From positions 2,287,501 to 2,351,500 of the forward strand of contig NZ_FNUC01000003.1 in assembly GCF_900106035.1 (NCBI RefSeq): a stretch of DNA of 64,000 bases. The letters run 5' to 3'. A program made the position numbers and the translations under genes. The notes beneath the pieces are model-generated. The model did not search any database, was not told the origin of the DNA, and saw nothing but the letters and a program-made list of their open reading frames with translations. Source of the stretch: Jiangella alba (lineage in GTDB: Bacteria; Actinomycetota; Actinomycetes; Jiangellales; Jiangellaceae). Of this stretch, positions 8,297-20,550 are shown piece by piece. The number at the start of each line of letters is the position of its first letter. Within the stretch, counting starts at the first letter, position 1.

Positions 8297-9244
8297 ATGC
8301 CGAGCCGCCGTGAGCTGTACGAGCTCGTCGAGGAGCCGTCCGAGCTGGAGTCGCCTGTTCTGGTCTACTGGTTCGACGGTTTCGTGGACGCGGGCCGGGC
8401 CGGCGGCGGGCTCGTCGATCATCTGCTCGCGACCCTCGACACCGAGGTGGTGGCGCGGTTCGACGTCGACGCGCTGATCGATTACCGGGCGCGGCGGCCG
8501 GAGATGCGCTTCGCCGACGGGGCGTTCCAGGAGTACGACGCGCCGGAGCTGACGTTGCGGCTGGTCCGCGACGACGTCGGCGCGCCGTTCCTGCTGCTGT
8601 CGGGGCCGGAGCCGGACGTGCGGTGGGAGGCGTTCGTGGCCGCCGTCACCGATCTGGTGGAACGGCTGGGCGTGAAGCTGTCCATCGGTGTGCACGGCAT
8701 CCCGAACCCGGTGCCGCACACCCGCCCGCTGAGCGTCCTCACGCACGCCAACCGGCCGGGTCTGCTCGACGAAGCCGCGCTGGTCGACGTGGAGCTGCGG
8801 GTGCCGGGCAACGTGTCGTCGCTGCTGGAGTACCGCCTCGGCCAGACCGGCCACGACGCCATCGGGCTGGTCGCCCGCGTCCCGCACTACCTCGCCGAGT
8901 CCGAGTACCCGCAGTCGTCGCTGACGCTGCTGCGGGCGCTGAGCGCCACCACCGGCCTGCTGCTGCCGTCCGGCGAACTGGCCGAGGCCGCCCGCCGCAC
9001 CGACGAGCTGGTCCGCGAGCAGGTCGAGGGCAACGACCAGGTCGCCAAGGTCGTCCACGCGCTGGAGAACCAGTACGACGCCTTCGCCGGCGGCGACGCC
9101 CGCGGCAGCCTCATCGCCGAGCAGCGGGCGGTGCCCAGCGCCGACGAGATCGGCGCCGAGCTCGAGCAGTTCCTCGCCGACCTCGACGACCGCGACGACG
9201 ACAGCGGCGACCAGCGCGACGAGGACGAGGGCGGGAACCGGTAG
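8297..9244 (+). CDS. PAC2 family protein
   Basis: This 315-residue protein belongs to the PAC2 family, named after a eukaryotic proteasome assembly chaperone; actinobacterial members are common but poorly understood. Family features include the opening SPVLVYWFDGFVDAG, the block GHDAIGLVARVPHYLAESEYPQ and a helical C-terminal region. The final 35 residues are very acidic (LADLDDRDDDSGDQRDEDE). The ATG at 8297 follows GGAGAG and starts the conserved region; frames running further upstream pass through repeats. It converges with the M48 protease. Confidence 0.9.
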   Translation: MPSRRELYELVEEPSELESPVLVYWFDGFVDAGRAGGGLVDHLLATLDTEVVARFDVDALIDYRARRPEMRFADGAFQEYDAPELTLRLVRDDVGAPFLLLSGPEPDVRWEAFVAAVTDLVERLGVKLSIGVHGIPNPVPHTRPLSVLTHANRPGLLDEAALVDVELRVPGNVSSLLEYRLGQTGHDAIGLVARVPHYLAESEYPQSSLTLLRALSATTGLLLPSGELAEAARRTDELVREQVEGNDQVAKVVHALENQYDAFAGGDARGSLIAEQRAVPSADEIGAELEQFLADLDDRDDDSGDQRDEDEGGNR

Positions 9245-9303
9245 GCGGCCGCCGGGAGCGATCACCCGGCGCCACCTGGCCGGCTACCTGCCGCGACTAG
9301 CGG

Positions 9304-10338
9304 CTACTCGCCGCCGCCGTCGTTCGGGCGGCGCATGCGGTTGGTGATGTTGTCGAACAGCTTGCCGCCGGCGTCGCCGACCCCGTTGACGATGTCGCGC
9401 AGTGAGCTGATCAGCGGGTCGGACGTGCGGCTCCACGACTCCTGGTACGACTTCGCCGCGTTGCGCACCTCCTGGCTGATGGAGGCGTCGCGGTCGCCGG
9501 AGCGGCGAGGGTAGTCGCCGGCCAGGATGCGGCTGTACTCGCCGGACGCCGCCCAGCGGTCGAGCTCGGCCAGCCGCACGACGGCCTGGGGGTGGGTGCG
9601 GCCCATGAGGCTCATCAGCTTGATGACGCCGTCGCGGGCGTCCTCGCCGGCGTCGTACTCGCGGGCCTGCTGCAGGAACGCGTCGATGTCCATCTCGGCC
9701 AGTCGCGACCCGCCGGCCATCTTCATCAGCGAGCGCTTCGCGGCGTCGGGGTCCTGCGACGACAGCAGGCCGGCGCGGTCGGCGGACAGCTCGGACTTGC
9801 GCTGCCACTCCTCGAGCGCGAACACGATGGCGCGCAGCCCGACGTAGCCGAGCGGGATCCACGCGACCCGCAGCGCCAGCCGCGTGAGCATGAGCAGCAG
9901 CGTGCGGTAGACGGCGTGCCCGGACAGGATGTGCCCGACCTCGTGGCCGACGGCGAAGCGCCGCTCCTCGGCGTCGAGGAGGTCGAACAGCCCCGTGGTG
10001 ACGACGATGAACGGCTTGTCGGTGCCGATGGCCATGGCCCGCGGCTGCGGATCTTGCACGACGTACAGCTCGGGCCGCTCGACGTCGAGGATGTGGGCGG
10101 CGTCGACGACGTCCTGGTAGACGTCGCGGAACTGGGTCTCGCCGACCCGGACCGCGCTGGACAGGTAGTGCAGCCGCAGACTGCGCTCGTTGAACAGGCC
10201 GGACATCTTGCGCAGCAGGGTGTCGAACCCCCGCAGCGACCGCATGGCGACCAGCGCGCCGCGGTCGGCCGGGTGCTCGTACGCGCGCGAGCTGAGGTCG
10301 GGAAAACGGACGCGGCTGCGGTCGGGCTCAGTCGTCAT
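9304..10338 (-). CDS. M48-family zinc metalloprotease
   Basis: The 344-residue protein carries the zinc motif HEVGH at residues 132-136, with the third ligand expected from the EWQRKSELSADRAG segment (Glu of SELSADR), the classical M48/HtpX arrangement. Residues around 150-185 are hydrophobic (LLLMLTRLALRVAWIPLGYVG) and likely a membrane segment. HtpX-like proteases degrade damaged membrane proteins. The ATG at 10338 is preferred to one 36 bases upstream, which would reach into the divergent promoter. It diverges from the exporter operon. Confidence 0.88.
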   Translation of the reverse strand: MTTEPDRSRVRFPDLSSRAYEHPADRGALVAMRSLRGFDTLLRKMSGLFNERSLRLHYLSSAVRVGETQFRDVYQDVVDAAHILDVERPELYVVQDPQPRAMAIGTDKPFIVVTTGLFDLLDAEERRFAVGHEVGHILSGHAVYRTLLLMLTRLALRVAWIPLGYVGLRAIVFALEEWQRKSELSADRAGLLSSQDPDAAKRSLMKMAGGSRLAEMDIDAFLQQAREYDAGEDARDGVIKLMSLMGRTHPQAVVRLAELDRWAASGEYSRILAGDYPRRSGDRDASISQEVRNAAKSYQESWSRTSDPLISSLRDIVNGVGDAGGKLFDNITNRMRRPNDGGGE

Positions 10339-10360
10339 ACGTCCATCGTAGACCGGGGTA

Positions 10361-10390
10361 TTGACAATGCACATACTCGGTATACATGCT
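10361..10390. promoter_or_regulatory. Divergent promoter/operator region with palindrome
   Basis: A TTGACA hexamer at 10361-10366 is followed by the palindrome ATAC-TCG-GTAT at 10373-10383, extending imperfectly outward. Palindromes of this kind often serve PadR- or TetR-type repressors of ABC exporters, but no such regulator gene is adjacent. The exporter operon begins at 10432 and the protease diverges at 10338. Confidence 0.45.
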
Positions 10391-10431
10391 GTCCCTCCAC
10401 AGAGACCCGGAGCCCGAGGGAGAGCACGTTC

Positions 10432-11481
10432 GTGGGCGTCACCCGCCGCATCGTCCTGCCGACGATCAAGATCCTGCTGCTGGCCGTCATCGCGGTCGCG
10501 GCGGTCCGCCTCGCCTTCGGCGGCGACGACGACTCGGCCGCCGACGACCCGGCGGTGCCGTCGGTCGAGATCGTCCAGCCGGAGGTGCCGGCCAGCATCG
10601 GCACCGTCGTCAACACCGTCGACGTCGAAGGCACCATCACCGCCGACGCGCCGACGCCGGTCCGCGCGACCGACGCCGGCGAGGTCCGCACCTTCCTGGC
10701 CGACCCCGGCGACGTCGTCGAGGAGGGCGACCCGCTGGTCGAGGTCGTCTTCGAGGAGGAGGGCGAGCCCATCACCGAGGTCGACGACGAGGGCAACGAG
10801 GTCGAGGTGCCGGGCGAGCCAGTCCGCCGGTTCCGCACCATCGAGGCGCCCACCGCCGGCACCGTCGGCGAGTACGACGTGCTGACCGGCGAGACGGTCG
10901 CGATCGGCGACACCATCGGCAGCATCTCGACGGGCGGCTTCACGGTGTCCGGCTCGCTGACCGCGGAGCAGCAGTACCGGCTGGTCAGCGGCCCGACGTC
11001 GGCCGAGGTGCAGGCCCGCGGCGGCCCGGCCCCGTTCGCCTGCACCGACCTGCGCACCGGCCGGTCCGCGGGCGGCAGAGGCGACGGCGGCGACGAGGGC
11101 GGCGCGGCGCCGCAGGACCCGATGGCGCCGGATCAGGGCGGCGGCGGCTCCAGCACGGCGGTCTCGTGCACGGTCCCGCCCGACGTGACGGTGTTCGACG
11201 GGCTGGCCGCGACGATGGTGATCGAGGCCGGCCGGGCCGAGAGTGTGCTGGTCGTGCCGGTCACGGCCGTCGAGGGCTCGTTCGAGGCCGGCAACGTCTG
11301 GAAGGTCGGCCCGGACGGCGAGCCGGTGGAGACGCCGGTGACGCTGGGCCTCACCGACGGCGAGCTGGTGGAGATCCGCGAGGGCCTGGCCGAGGGCGAC
11401 TCCGTCCTCGAGTTCGTCCCCGGCGGAACGTCCGAGGACGAGGAGATGCTCGACCCCGGGATGGTCGGCGAAGCGGGATGA
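10432..11481 (+). CDS. HlyD/MacA-like periplasmic adaptor of an ABC exporter
   Basis: This 349-residue protein has one N-terminal membrane anchor (IVLPTIKILLLAVIAVAAVRLAF) and then the biotinyl-lipoyl-like and beta-barrel layout of membrane fusion proteins: VEGTITADAPTPVRATDAGEV, a second lipoyl half (IEAPTAGTVGEYDVLTGETV), and a C-terminal region ending in ESVLVVPVTAVEG and LGLTDGELVEIREGLAEGD. A Gly-rich insert lies near residues 210-245. In an organism without an outer membrane it probably aids substrate hand-off or regulates the transporter. I chose the GTG at 10432 for its GAGGGAGAG ribosome site. It overlaps the ATPase gene by ATGA. Confidence 0.85.
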   Translation: MGVTRRIVLPTIKILLLAVIAVAAVRLAFGGDDDSAADDPAVPSVEIVQPEVPASIGTVVNTVDVEGTITADAPTPVRATDAGEVRTFLADPGDVVEEGDPLVEVVFEEEGEPITEVDDEGNEVEVPGEPVRRFRTIEAPTAGTVGEYDVLTGETVAIGDTIGSISTGGFTVSGSLTAEQQYRLVSGPTSAEVQARGGPAPFACTDLRTGRSAGGRGDGGDEGGAAPQDPMAPDQGGGGSSTAVSCTVPPDVTVFDGLAATMVIEAGRAESVLVVPVTAVEGSFEAGNVWKVGPDGEPVETPVTLGLTDGELVEIREGLAEGDSVLEFVPGGTSEDEEMLDPGMVGEAG

Positions 11482-12200
11482 GCCTCATCGAACTGGACGG
11501 CGTCGGCCGGACGGTGGTCCTGCCCGACGGCGACCGCCTGGAGATCCTGCGCGACGTCACCCTGACCATCGAGGCCGGCGAGCACGTGTCGATCGTCGGC
11601 CGGTCCGGATCCGGGAAGTCGACGCTGCTCAACCTCATGGGCCTGCTCGACACCCCGTCCGACGGCGAGTACCTGCTGGAGGACCGGCCGACCCGCGGGT
11701 TGTCGCAGCGCCAGCGCGCCCGGCTCCGCGGCGCCGGCTTCGGCTTCGTGTTCCAGCAGTTCAACCTGCTGCCCGGCCGCACCGCGGTGCAGAACGTCGC
11801 CGCGCCGCTGCTGTACTCCGGCGGGCGCGACTTCTGGCGCCGGCACCGGCTGGCCGCCGACATGCTGGAGCGGGTCGGCCTGGGCGATCGCGGCGACACC
11901 ATGCCGGAGAAGCTGTCCGGCGGCGAGCAGCAGCGGGTCGCCATCGCGCGCAGCCTGATCCGCTCGCCCCGGGTGATCCTGTGCGACGAGCCGACCGGCG
12001 CGCTGGACGTGCAGACCGGCACCGAGATCATGGACCTGCTCGACACCATCGCGGCGGAGTCCGGCGCCACGCTGGTCACCATCACGCACGACACGATGGT
12101 CGCCGCACGGGCGCACCGGCACTACCGCCTCGACGCCGGCCTGCTCGGCCCGCTGGACCCGGCGACGCTGGCCCCGCCGCGTCAGGTGGTCGCGTCGTGA
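11478..12200 (+). CDS. MacB/LolD-type ABC transporter ATP-binding protein
   Basis: The 240-residue ATPase has Walker A GRSGSGKST near residue 40, the Q-loop in FVFQQFNLLPGRTAVQNV, signature LSGGEQQRVAIARSL, and Walker B VILCDEPTGALD with an H-loop in ITHDT. This pattern is typical of MacB/LolD-like ATPases that drive mechanotransmission rather than channel transport. It is translationally coupled to genes on both sides (ATGA with the adaptor, GTGA with the permease). Substrate unknown; peptides, antibiotics or lipoproteins are possible. Confidence 0.93.
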   Translation: MSLIELDGVGRTVVLPDGDRLEILRDVTLTIEAGEHVSIVGRSGSGKSTLLNLMGLLDTPSDGEYLLEDRPTRGLSQRQRARLRGAGFGFVFQQFNLLPGRTAVQNVAAPLLYSGGRDFWRRHRLAADMLERVGLGDRGDTMPEKLSGGEQQRVAIARSLIRSPRVILCDEPTGALDVQTGTEIMDLLDTIAAESGATLVTITHDTMVAARAHRHYRLDAGLLGPLDPATLAPPRQVVAS

Positions 12201-13396
12201 CGGGACTGGTCGCGGCGTTCGTCGAGGCGTGGGACGAGGTCCGCATCCACAAGGTCCGGGTCGTCGTGTCGCTGATCGGCGTGCTGATCGCCGTCGCCGC
12301 GATGACGGTGATCACCGCCCTCGGTGACATGGCCCGGCAGGCCAACGCCGAGCACTCCGAGCGCACCAGCGGGCGCGCCGCGACGCTGCAGGTCAACGCC
12401 TGGGCGATGGACGGGTCGGCGCCGCCGCCGGAGGCGCTGACCAGCGCCTACGCCGAGGTCGTCGCACGGCACTCGGTCGAGTACTCGTCGCTGCTGAGCA
12501 GCACCGAGCTGCGGGTCCAGTTCACCGAGGGCGCCGAGCCGGTGTGGGCGACCTACATCGACCGGCCGTACGGCGAGATGCACCGCATCGAGCCCGAGCA
12601 CGGCCGCTGGTTCAGCGCCGCCGACGAGCGCCGGTTCGCCCCCGCGATCGTCGTCAACGAGGCGTTCCACCAGCGGCTGGGCGAACCCGACCTGCGCACC
12701 AACCCGACGGTGGTGCTGGCCGGCGAGCGCCCGGTGCGGGCCACCGTCATCGGGGTGACGCCCAACGCGTACAGCGACGAGATGCCGTCGGCGTACCTGC
12801 TCCAGGCGCACCAGCAGCAGTGGGGCATCCAGGGGATGTACGACAGCCCGCCGGCGCTGGAGCTGTGGGTGCCGCCGGAGCGCGCCGACGAGTTCACCGA
12901 GGTGGTCCGCGCCGACCTCGCCGGCCTGCTCGGGCAGAACCTGCAGATCGAGGTCTACCGGCTCGACCCGACCGACTTCGACGTCATCGACGGCCAGCTG
13001 CAGTGGGTGGTCCGCGGGGTCAGCGTCATCGCGCTGGGCATGGGCGCGCTGGGGCTGCTGAACATCGCGATGGTGACGGTCCGGTACCGGGTCCGCGAGA
13101 TCGGCGTCCGGCGCAGCTTCGGCGCGACCTCCGGCCGGGTGTTCTTCTCGGTGATGATGGAGAGCGTCTTCGCGACGGCGGTCGCCGGCCTCGCCGGGGT
13201 GGTGCTGGCGGTCGCGATCGTCAAGAACGTGCCGATCGACGAGCTGATCGGCGGCAGCGTCACCGACGTACCGGCGTTCCCGGTCCGGGCCGCGGTCGAG
13301 GGCCTGGTCGCGGCGACGGTGGTGGGAGCCCTGGCCGGGATCGTCCCCGCCACCGTCGCCGTCAGGGTGAAGGTGATCGACGCGATCCGCTTCTAG
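12197..13396 (+). CDS. MacB/FtsX-type ABC transporter permease
   Basis: The 399-residue permease shows the MacB layout: one N-terminal membrane segment (VRVVVSLIGVLIAVAAMTVITAL), a large extracytoplasmic domain of about 220 residues, and three C-terminal segments (VIALGMGALGLLNIAMVTV; VFATAVAGLAGVVLAVAIV; VEGLVAATVVGALAGIVPATVAV). The conserved cytoplasmic loop VRYRVREIGVRRSFGATSGR is present. The stop codon TAG is part of the CTAG duplicated by the downstream insertion sequence, so the protein's end is intact. Confidence 0.92.
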   Translation: MTGLVAAFVEAWDEVRIHKVRVVVSLIGVLIAVAAMTVITALGDMARQANAEHSERTSGRAATLQVNAWAMDGSAPPPEALTSAYAEVVARHSVEYSSLLSSTELRVQFTEGAEPVWATYIDRPYGEMHRIEPEHGRWFSAADERRFAPAIVVNEAFHQRLGEPDLRTNPTVVLAGERPVRATVIGVTPNAYSDEMPSAYLLQAHQQQWGIQGMYDSPPALELWVPPERADEFTEVVRADLAGLLGQNLQIEVYRLDPTDFDVIDGQLQWVVRGVSVIALGMGALGLLNIAMVTVRYRVREIGVRRSFGATSGRVFFSVMMESVFATAVAGLAGVVLAVAIVKNVPIDELIGGSVTDVPAFPVRAAVEGLVAATVVGALAGIVPATVAVRVKVIDAIRF

Positions 13397-14404
13397 ATGA
13401 CCTATTCCAAGTGGTCGCGCGCGTGTCATGAGCCGGTGACGTGGGCGAGGGTGTCCAAGATCAGTTTGTGAGAACAAACCTGGACACCCTCGCGACTGCA
13501 CTGTACGTGACGGTCGATGACCTGTTGATCGATTCTCCGCACCTGGCGCCGTGGCGGCCCAGGGTCGGGATCGAGCCGAGGATCAGCGACGCGGAGTTGG
13601 TGACGCTGGCGGTGATGCAGGCCCTGCTGGGGTTCACCTCTGAGGCTCGCTGGCTGCGCTACGGACGCGCTCACCTGCGGCATCTGTTCCCATACCTGCC
13701 CCAGCAGCCCGGCTACAACAAGCGGCTGCGGCGCCTCGGCGCCACGATCGCCCAGCTGGTCGGGGTGCTGGCCCGGGACACGAGCATGTGGACCGATGAC
13801 GTCTGGGTGGCCGATTCCACCCCGGTCGAGTGTGCCCGATCACGGGAGACGGCGCGGCGCTCGGACCTGGCCGGGTGGGCCGAGTACGGCTACTGCGCCT
13901 CGCATTCGAGGTTCTTCTGGGGACTGCGGCTGCACCTGCTGTGCACACTGCACGGCCTGCCGGTCGGGTTCGCCCTGACCGGCGCGAAGGCCGACGAACG
14001 CCAGACGCTGCTCGGGATGCTCGATGCCGACCCCGAGCTCACCGGTCCCGGGCGGGCCGGGCAGATCGTGATCGCGGACAAGAACTACTACGGCCGCGAG
14101 TTCGAGACCACCCTCACCGACGCCGGCGTGGACCTGCTGCGCCCGGCCCGCAAAGGCGAACCCCAGCGGGCCGGGACCGAGTTCTTCAAACCGTTGCGGC
14201 AGGTCATCGAGTCGATCAACGACACCCTCAAGGGCCAGCTCGATCTCGAACAGCATGGCGGACACACCCCGGCCGGAGTGTGGGTCCGCGTCACTCAACG
14301 CATCCTGGCCCTCACCGCGGCAATCTGGCACAACGACCACACCGGTCAGGCGACCAAGCGATCCCTCCTGGCCTACGACCACTGACCACCTTGGAATCGG
14401 TCAT
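13397..14404 (+). mobile_element. IS982-family insertion sequence, complete
   Basis: The element is 1008 bases long with imperfect terminal inverted repeats of about 20 bases. The left end reads ATGACCTATTCCAAGTGGTC and the right end, read inward, ATGACCGATTCCAAGGTGGTC minus one base, giving one mismatch and one indel. CTAG flanks both ends (13393-13396 and 14405-14408), which I read as a 4-base target duplication; because CTAG is a palindrome it could instead be the outermost part of the inverted repeats. The transposase frame is intact, so the copy may still be active. Confidence 0.88.
13468..14385 (+). CDS. IS982-family transposase
   Basis: The 305-residue DDE transposase starts at the GTG at 13468 (a start at 13441 is possible but would lie very near the terminal repeat). 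The IS982-like block GYCASHSRFFWGLRLHLL is distinctive. The likely catalytic triad is D116 (ADSTPVEC), D204 (IADKNYYGREF) and E248 (VIESINDTLKGQLDLEQHGG). There is no internal stop or frameshift. It fills nearly the whole element. Confidence 0.93.
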   Translation: MRTNLDTLATALYVTVDDLLIDSPHLAPWRPRVGIEPRISDAELVTLAVMQALLGFTSEARWLRYGRAHLRHLFPYLPQQPGYNKRLRRLGATIAQLVGVLARDTSMWTDDVWVADSTPVECARSRETARRSDLAGWAEYGYCASHSRFFWGLRLHLLCTLHGLPVGFALTGAKADERQTLLGMLDADPELTGPGRAGQIVIADKNYYGREFETTLTDAGVDLLRPARKGEPQRAGTEFFKPLRQVIESINDTLKGQLDLEQHGGHTPAGVWVRVTQRILALTAAIWHNDHTGQATKRSLLAYDH

Positions 14405-17407
<3,003 letters not shown>

Positions 17408-17486
17408 GGGCGTCCTCCGGAGTGGTGACATTCGTCATGGGCCGGCCCCGCATCGGTCATCGAGGCCGGTGACATCGCCCACCGGA

Positions 17487-17509
17487 CGTGGCCGCGTGCC
17501 CCGGCCACG
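17487..17509. promoter_or_regulatory. Inverted repeat in divergent promoter region
   Basis: CGTGGCCG, seven bases, CGGCCACG form a perfect 8-base inverted repeat between the divergent subtilase and ABC exporter genes. It may be an operator or only a hairpin; nothing else identifies the binding protein. Confidence 0.35.
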
Positions 17510-17560
17510 ATGGGGTCATGGCGAACATCGAACCATTCCAGGCGGCCCGAGGAGGGCGAC

Positions 17561-18493
17561 ATGGCTGAGGTCATCGAGGTCTCCGGGGTCCGCCGCAGCT
17601 ACGGCGACTACGAGGCGGTGCGCGGCGTGACGTTCTCCGTCGCGCGCGGCGAGCTGTTCGCGCTGCTCGGCACGAACGGCGCCGGGAAGACGTCCACCCT
17701 CGAGGTGGTCGAGGGGCTGGCCCGGCCCGCCGCCGGCCGGGTCCGGGTGCTCGGCCGCGACCCCTACACCGACCGCGCCGCCGTCCGGCCGCGCATCGGC
17801 GTCATGCTGCAGCAGGGCGGCTTCCCGGCCGACCTCACGGCGGCCGAGACGGCGACGATGTGGGCGGGGACGCTGACCCTGCCGCGTCCGGTCGCCGAGG
17901 CGCTGGAGCTGGTCGACCTCGCGCACCGCGCCGACGTCGCCGTCAAGCAGCTCTCCGGCGGCGAGCGGCGCCGGCTCGACCTCGCGCTGGCCGTCCTGGC
18001 CCGCCCGGACGTGCTGTTCCTGGACGAGCCGACCACCGGGCTGGACCCGGAGAGCCGGCGCAACACCTGGCGGCTGGTGCGCACGCTGCTCGACGACGGC
18101 GTCACCGTGCTGCTCACCACCCACTACCTCGACGAGGCCGAGGAACTGGCCGACCGGCTGGCGATCATGCACCAGGGCCGCATCGTCCGCACCGGCACGG
18201 TCGCCGAGGTGGTCGCGTCGCAGCCGGCGACGGTGTCGTTCGCGCTGCCGACGTCGGTTCCGCGCGACCAGTTGCCGGAGCTGCCCGGCACGTTCGCCGT
18301 CGACGACGGGCGGCGGGTCGAGCTGCACACCGGCACCATGCAGGCGACGCTGACCGGGCTGCTGGTGTGGGCCCGCGACCACGGCGTCGAACTGCACGAC
18401 CTGTCCGCCCGGCCGGCGTCGCTGGAGCAGGCGTTCCTGGCGGTGGCGTCGTCGGACGACGTGGAGACCGAGCGAACGGAGGTGGCGGCATGA
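17561..18493 (+). CDS. ABC-2 exporter ATP-binding protein
   Basis: The 310-residue ATPase has Walker A GTNGAGKTST near residue 40, a Q-loop in IGVMLQQGGFP, signature LSGGERRRLDLALAV, Walker B VLFLDEPTTGLDPES and an H-loop in LLTTHYLDEAEEL. The C-terminal extension of about 90 residues is common in drug exporter ATPases of the CcmA/DrrA type. The ATG at 17561 follows GGAGGG. It overlaps its permease by ATGA and begins a four-gene set (ATPase, permease, histidine kinase, regulator) that resembles a self-regulated export module. Confidence 0.93.
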   Translation: MAEVIEVSGVRRSYGDYEAVRGVTFSVARGELFALLGTNGAGKTSTLEVVEGLARPAAGRVRVLGRDPYTDRAAVRPRIGVMLQQGGFPADLTAAETATMWAGTLTLPRPVAEALELVDLAHRADVAVKQLSGGERRRLDLALAVLARPDVLFLDEPTTGLDPESRRNTWRLVRTLLDDGVTVLLTTHYLDEAEELADRLAIMHQGRIVRTGTVAEVVASQPATVSFALPTSVPRDQLPELPGTFAVDDGRRVELHTGTMQATLTGLLVWARDHGVELHDLSARPASLEQAFLAVASSDDVETERTEVAA

Positions 18494-19299
18494 GCGCCGT
18501 CATGACGGCCGGGTCGGCGCGCCGGGTGCGCGCGCTGGCGACGGCGGAGGTGCGGCTGCTGGTGCGCAACCGCACGGCGATGTTCACGGCGTTGGCGCTG
18601 CCGGTGCTCACGGTGGTGGCGCTCAGCTCGATCGGGTTCGGCGAGGAGACCGACCTGCCGCTCGGCGCCGTCGTCGTGACGATGCTGACCGGGTTCGCGC
18701 TGCTGTACGTCGTCTACTACAACCTGGTGTCGGCGTACGTGGCCCGGCGCGAGGAACTGGTGCTCAAGCGGCTGCGGGTCGGCGAGTTGCGCGACGGCGA
18801 GATCCTGGCCGGCACCGCGCTGCCGTCGATCATCGTGGCCGGTGCGCAGATCGTGCTGACGGCCGCCGTCTCGGCCGTCGCGTTCGGCCTCGACGCGCCG
18901 CCGAACGTGCTGCTCGCGCTGCTGGCCGTCGCCGGTGGTGTGGTGATGTTCGTCCTGCTCGCCGCCGCGTCGACCGCGTTCACCCGCAACGTCGAGATGG
19001 CGCAGGTCAGTACGTTGCCGGTGCTGTTCCTCTGCATGGGCAGCCTGATCTTCTCCGGCGTCGTCATGCCGGCCGACTCGGTGCCCGACCGCGTCAGCGA
19101 CATCGTCCGGTTCATCCCGCTGACCCCCGTCGTCGACCTCGTCCAGCTCGGGCTCACCGGGCAGACCCGCGACGGCGACACCGTCGGGTTCGGCGCCAGC
19201 TGGTCCGAGGCCGCGGTGCCGGCGGCGATCCTGGTGGCCTGGATCGCGATCGGGGCGTGGGCACTGCGGCGCTGGTTCCGCTGGGAGCCGCGTGGCTGA
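18490..19299 (+). CDS. ABC-2 type exporter permease
   Basis: The 269-residue protein has the ABC-2 permease layout of six hydrophobic segments, with the family loop VARREELVLKRLRVGELRDGEILAG near residue 80 and a conserved FSGVVMPADSVPD segment before the last helices. It works with the ATPase encoded just upstream. The kinase gene follows after 21 bases. Confidence 0.9.
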   Translation: MSAVMTAGSARRVRALATAEVRLLVRNRTAMFTALALPVLTVVALSSIGFGEETDLPLGAVVVTMLTGFALLYVVYYNLVSAYVARREELVLKRLRVGELRDGEILAGTALPSIIVAGAQIVLTAAVSAVAFGLDAPPNVLLALLAVAGGVVMFVLLAAASTAFTRNVEMAQVSTLPVLFLCMGSLIFSGVVMPADSVPDRVSDIVRFIPLTPVVDLVQLGLTGQTRDGDTVGFGASWSEAAVPAAILVAWIAIGAWALRRWFRWEPRG

Positions 19300-19320
19300 G
19301 CCCGGCGGCGTGACAAGCTG

Positions 19321-20550
19321 ATGCCCGTGTCGATGGTGAGCCGGTGGTGGGAGGAGCGCAGCGCGCCGCAGCGCTTCGACCTCTACACCCGCGGCACCCT
19401 GTACTCCATGCTGGCGGGCGAGCCGCTGGTGGCGCTGCTGATCGCGTCCTCCAGTGAGGACCTCGGCTCGGCCGCGCAGATCGCCGGCTTCGTCGCCCTC
19501 GCCGCCGTCCACGCCGGCATCGGGGTCGTCGTCCTGCGCGGCGGGCTGGCCTGGTACCTCGGTCGCGGCGCCTGGCCGTACCGGTGGACGGTGGCGCTGC
19601 TGGCGGTGACGGTCTGCGCGGCGGCCGCCGCGGTGGCGGCGTTCGGCTGGTCGGCGCCGCCGGAGCCCGGGGTCGTCAGCGGCGCCGTCGCCACCCAGTT
19701 CGCCGTCATCATGCTGTCCGGGTTCACCGTCGGGGCGCTGGCGCCGCGGCTGGACAGCCCGCGGCTGACGCTGATCGCGCTGCTGTTCGGCACCGTGATC
19801 GCCGGCGTCGGGTACCTCAGCGACTGGCCGCGGCCGAGCGCCATCGGCACCGGGCTCGCGGCCGTGTTCGCCTACCTCGGCGGCTGGTCGGCGTTCCGGG
19901 CGTCGGTGTGGATGCTCGGCATCGTGTGGGAGCTGGACCGGTCCCGGCAGGTGCAGGCCGACCTCGCCGTCGCCGAGGAACGGCTGCGGTTCGCCCGCGA
20001 CCTGCACGACATCCTGGGCCGCAACCTGTCCGTCATCGCCGTCAAGAGCGAACTGGCCGCCGCCCTGTCGCGCCGCGGCCGCGACGACGCGGGCGACGAG
20101 ATGATGGCGGTGCGCGACATCGCCCAGGAGTCGCTGCGCGAGGTGCGCGAGGTGGTGCGCGGCTATCGCGAGGTCGACCTCACCACCGAGCTGGCCGGCG
20201 CCCGCTCCGTCCTGCGCTCGGCCGGCGTCGCCACCCGCGTCGTCGGCGAGGTGTCGGCGCTGCCGCCCGACGTGCAGGCCGTGCTCGGCTGGGTGGCCCG
20301 CGAGGGCACCACCAACGTGCTGCGGCACAGCTCCGCGTCGACCTGCGTCATCACCGTCGCGCGGTCCGACGGCAGCGTCACGCTGACCATGGAGAACGAC
20401 GGCGCCCGCGAACCGTCCGGCGCGTCCGGCTCCGGCCTGTCCGGGCTGGCGGAGCGGCTGTCCGAGCTGGGCGGCTCGCTGACGGCCGACCGGCTCGACG
20501 GCGACCGGTTCCGGCTCTCCGCCCAAGTGCCGTCGGAGGTGGCGTCGTGA
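19321..20550 (+). CDS. DesK/NarL-class sensor histidine kinase
   Basis: This 409-residue kinase has about six N-terminal membrane segments (to residue about 195), then a HisKA_3 dimerisation helix with the phosphorylated H229 in RFARDLHDILGRNLS, and a short HATPase domain with N-box EGTTNVLRHS and GSGLSGLAERL. No large sensor domain is visible outside the membrane, so it probably senses membrane or transporter state. It overlaps the regulator gene by GTGA. Confidence 0.92.
   Translation: MPVSMVSRWWEERSAPQRFDLYTRGTLYSMLAGEPLVALLIASSSEDLGSAAQIAGFVALAAVHAGIGVVVLRGGLAWYLGRGAWPYRWTVALLAVTVCAAAAAVAAFGWSAPPEPGVVSGAVATQFAVIMLSGFTVGALAPRLDSPRLTLIALLFGTVIAGVGYLSDWPRPSAIGTGLAAVFAYLGGWSAFRASVWMLGIVWELDRSRQVQADLAVAEERLRFARDLHDILGRNLSVIAVKSELAAALSRRGRDDAGDEMMAVRDIAQESLREVREVVRGYREVDLTTELAGARSVLRSAGVATRVVGEVSALPPDVQAVLGWVAREGTTNVLRHSSASTCVITVARSDGSVTLTMENDGAREPSGASGSGLSGLAERLSELGGSLTADRLDGDRFRLSAQVPSEVAS

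Noticed and set aside
7804-8313. 169-codon open frame across the repeat-rich gap
   Set aside because: Its His/Arg/Cys-rich repeats simply follow the DNA repeats, whose 16-base period breaks the frame; no ribosome site or family match.
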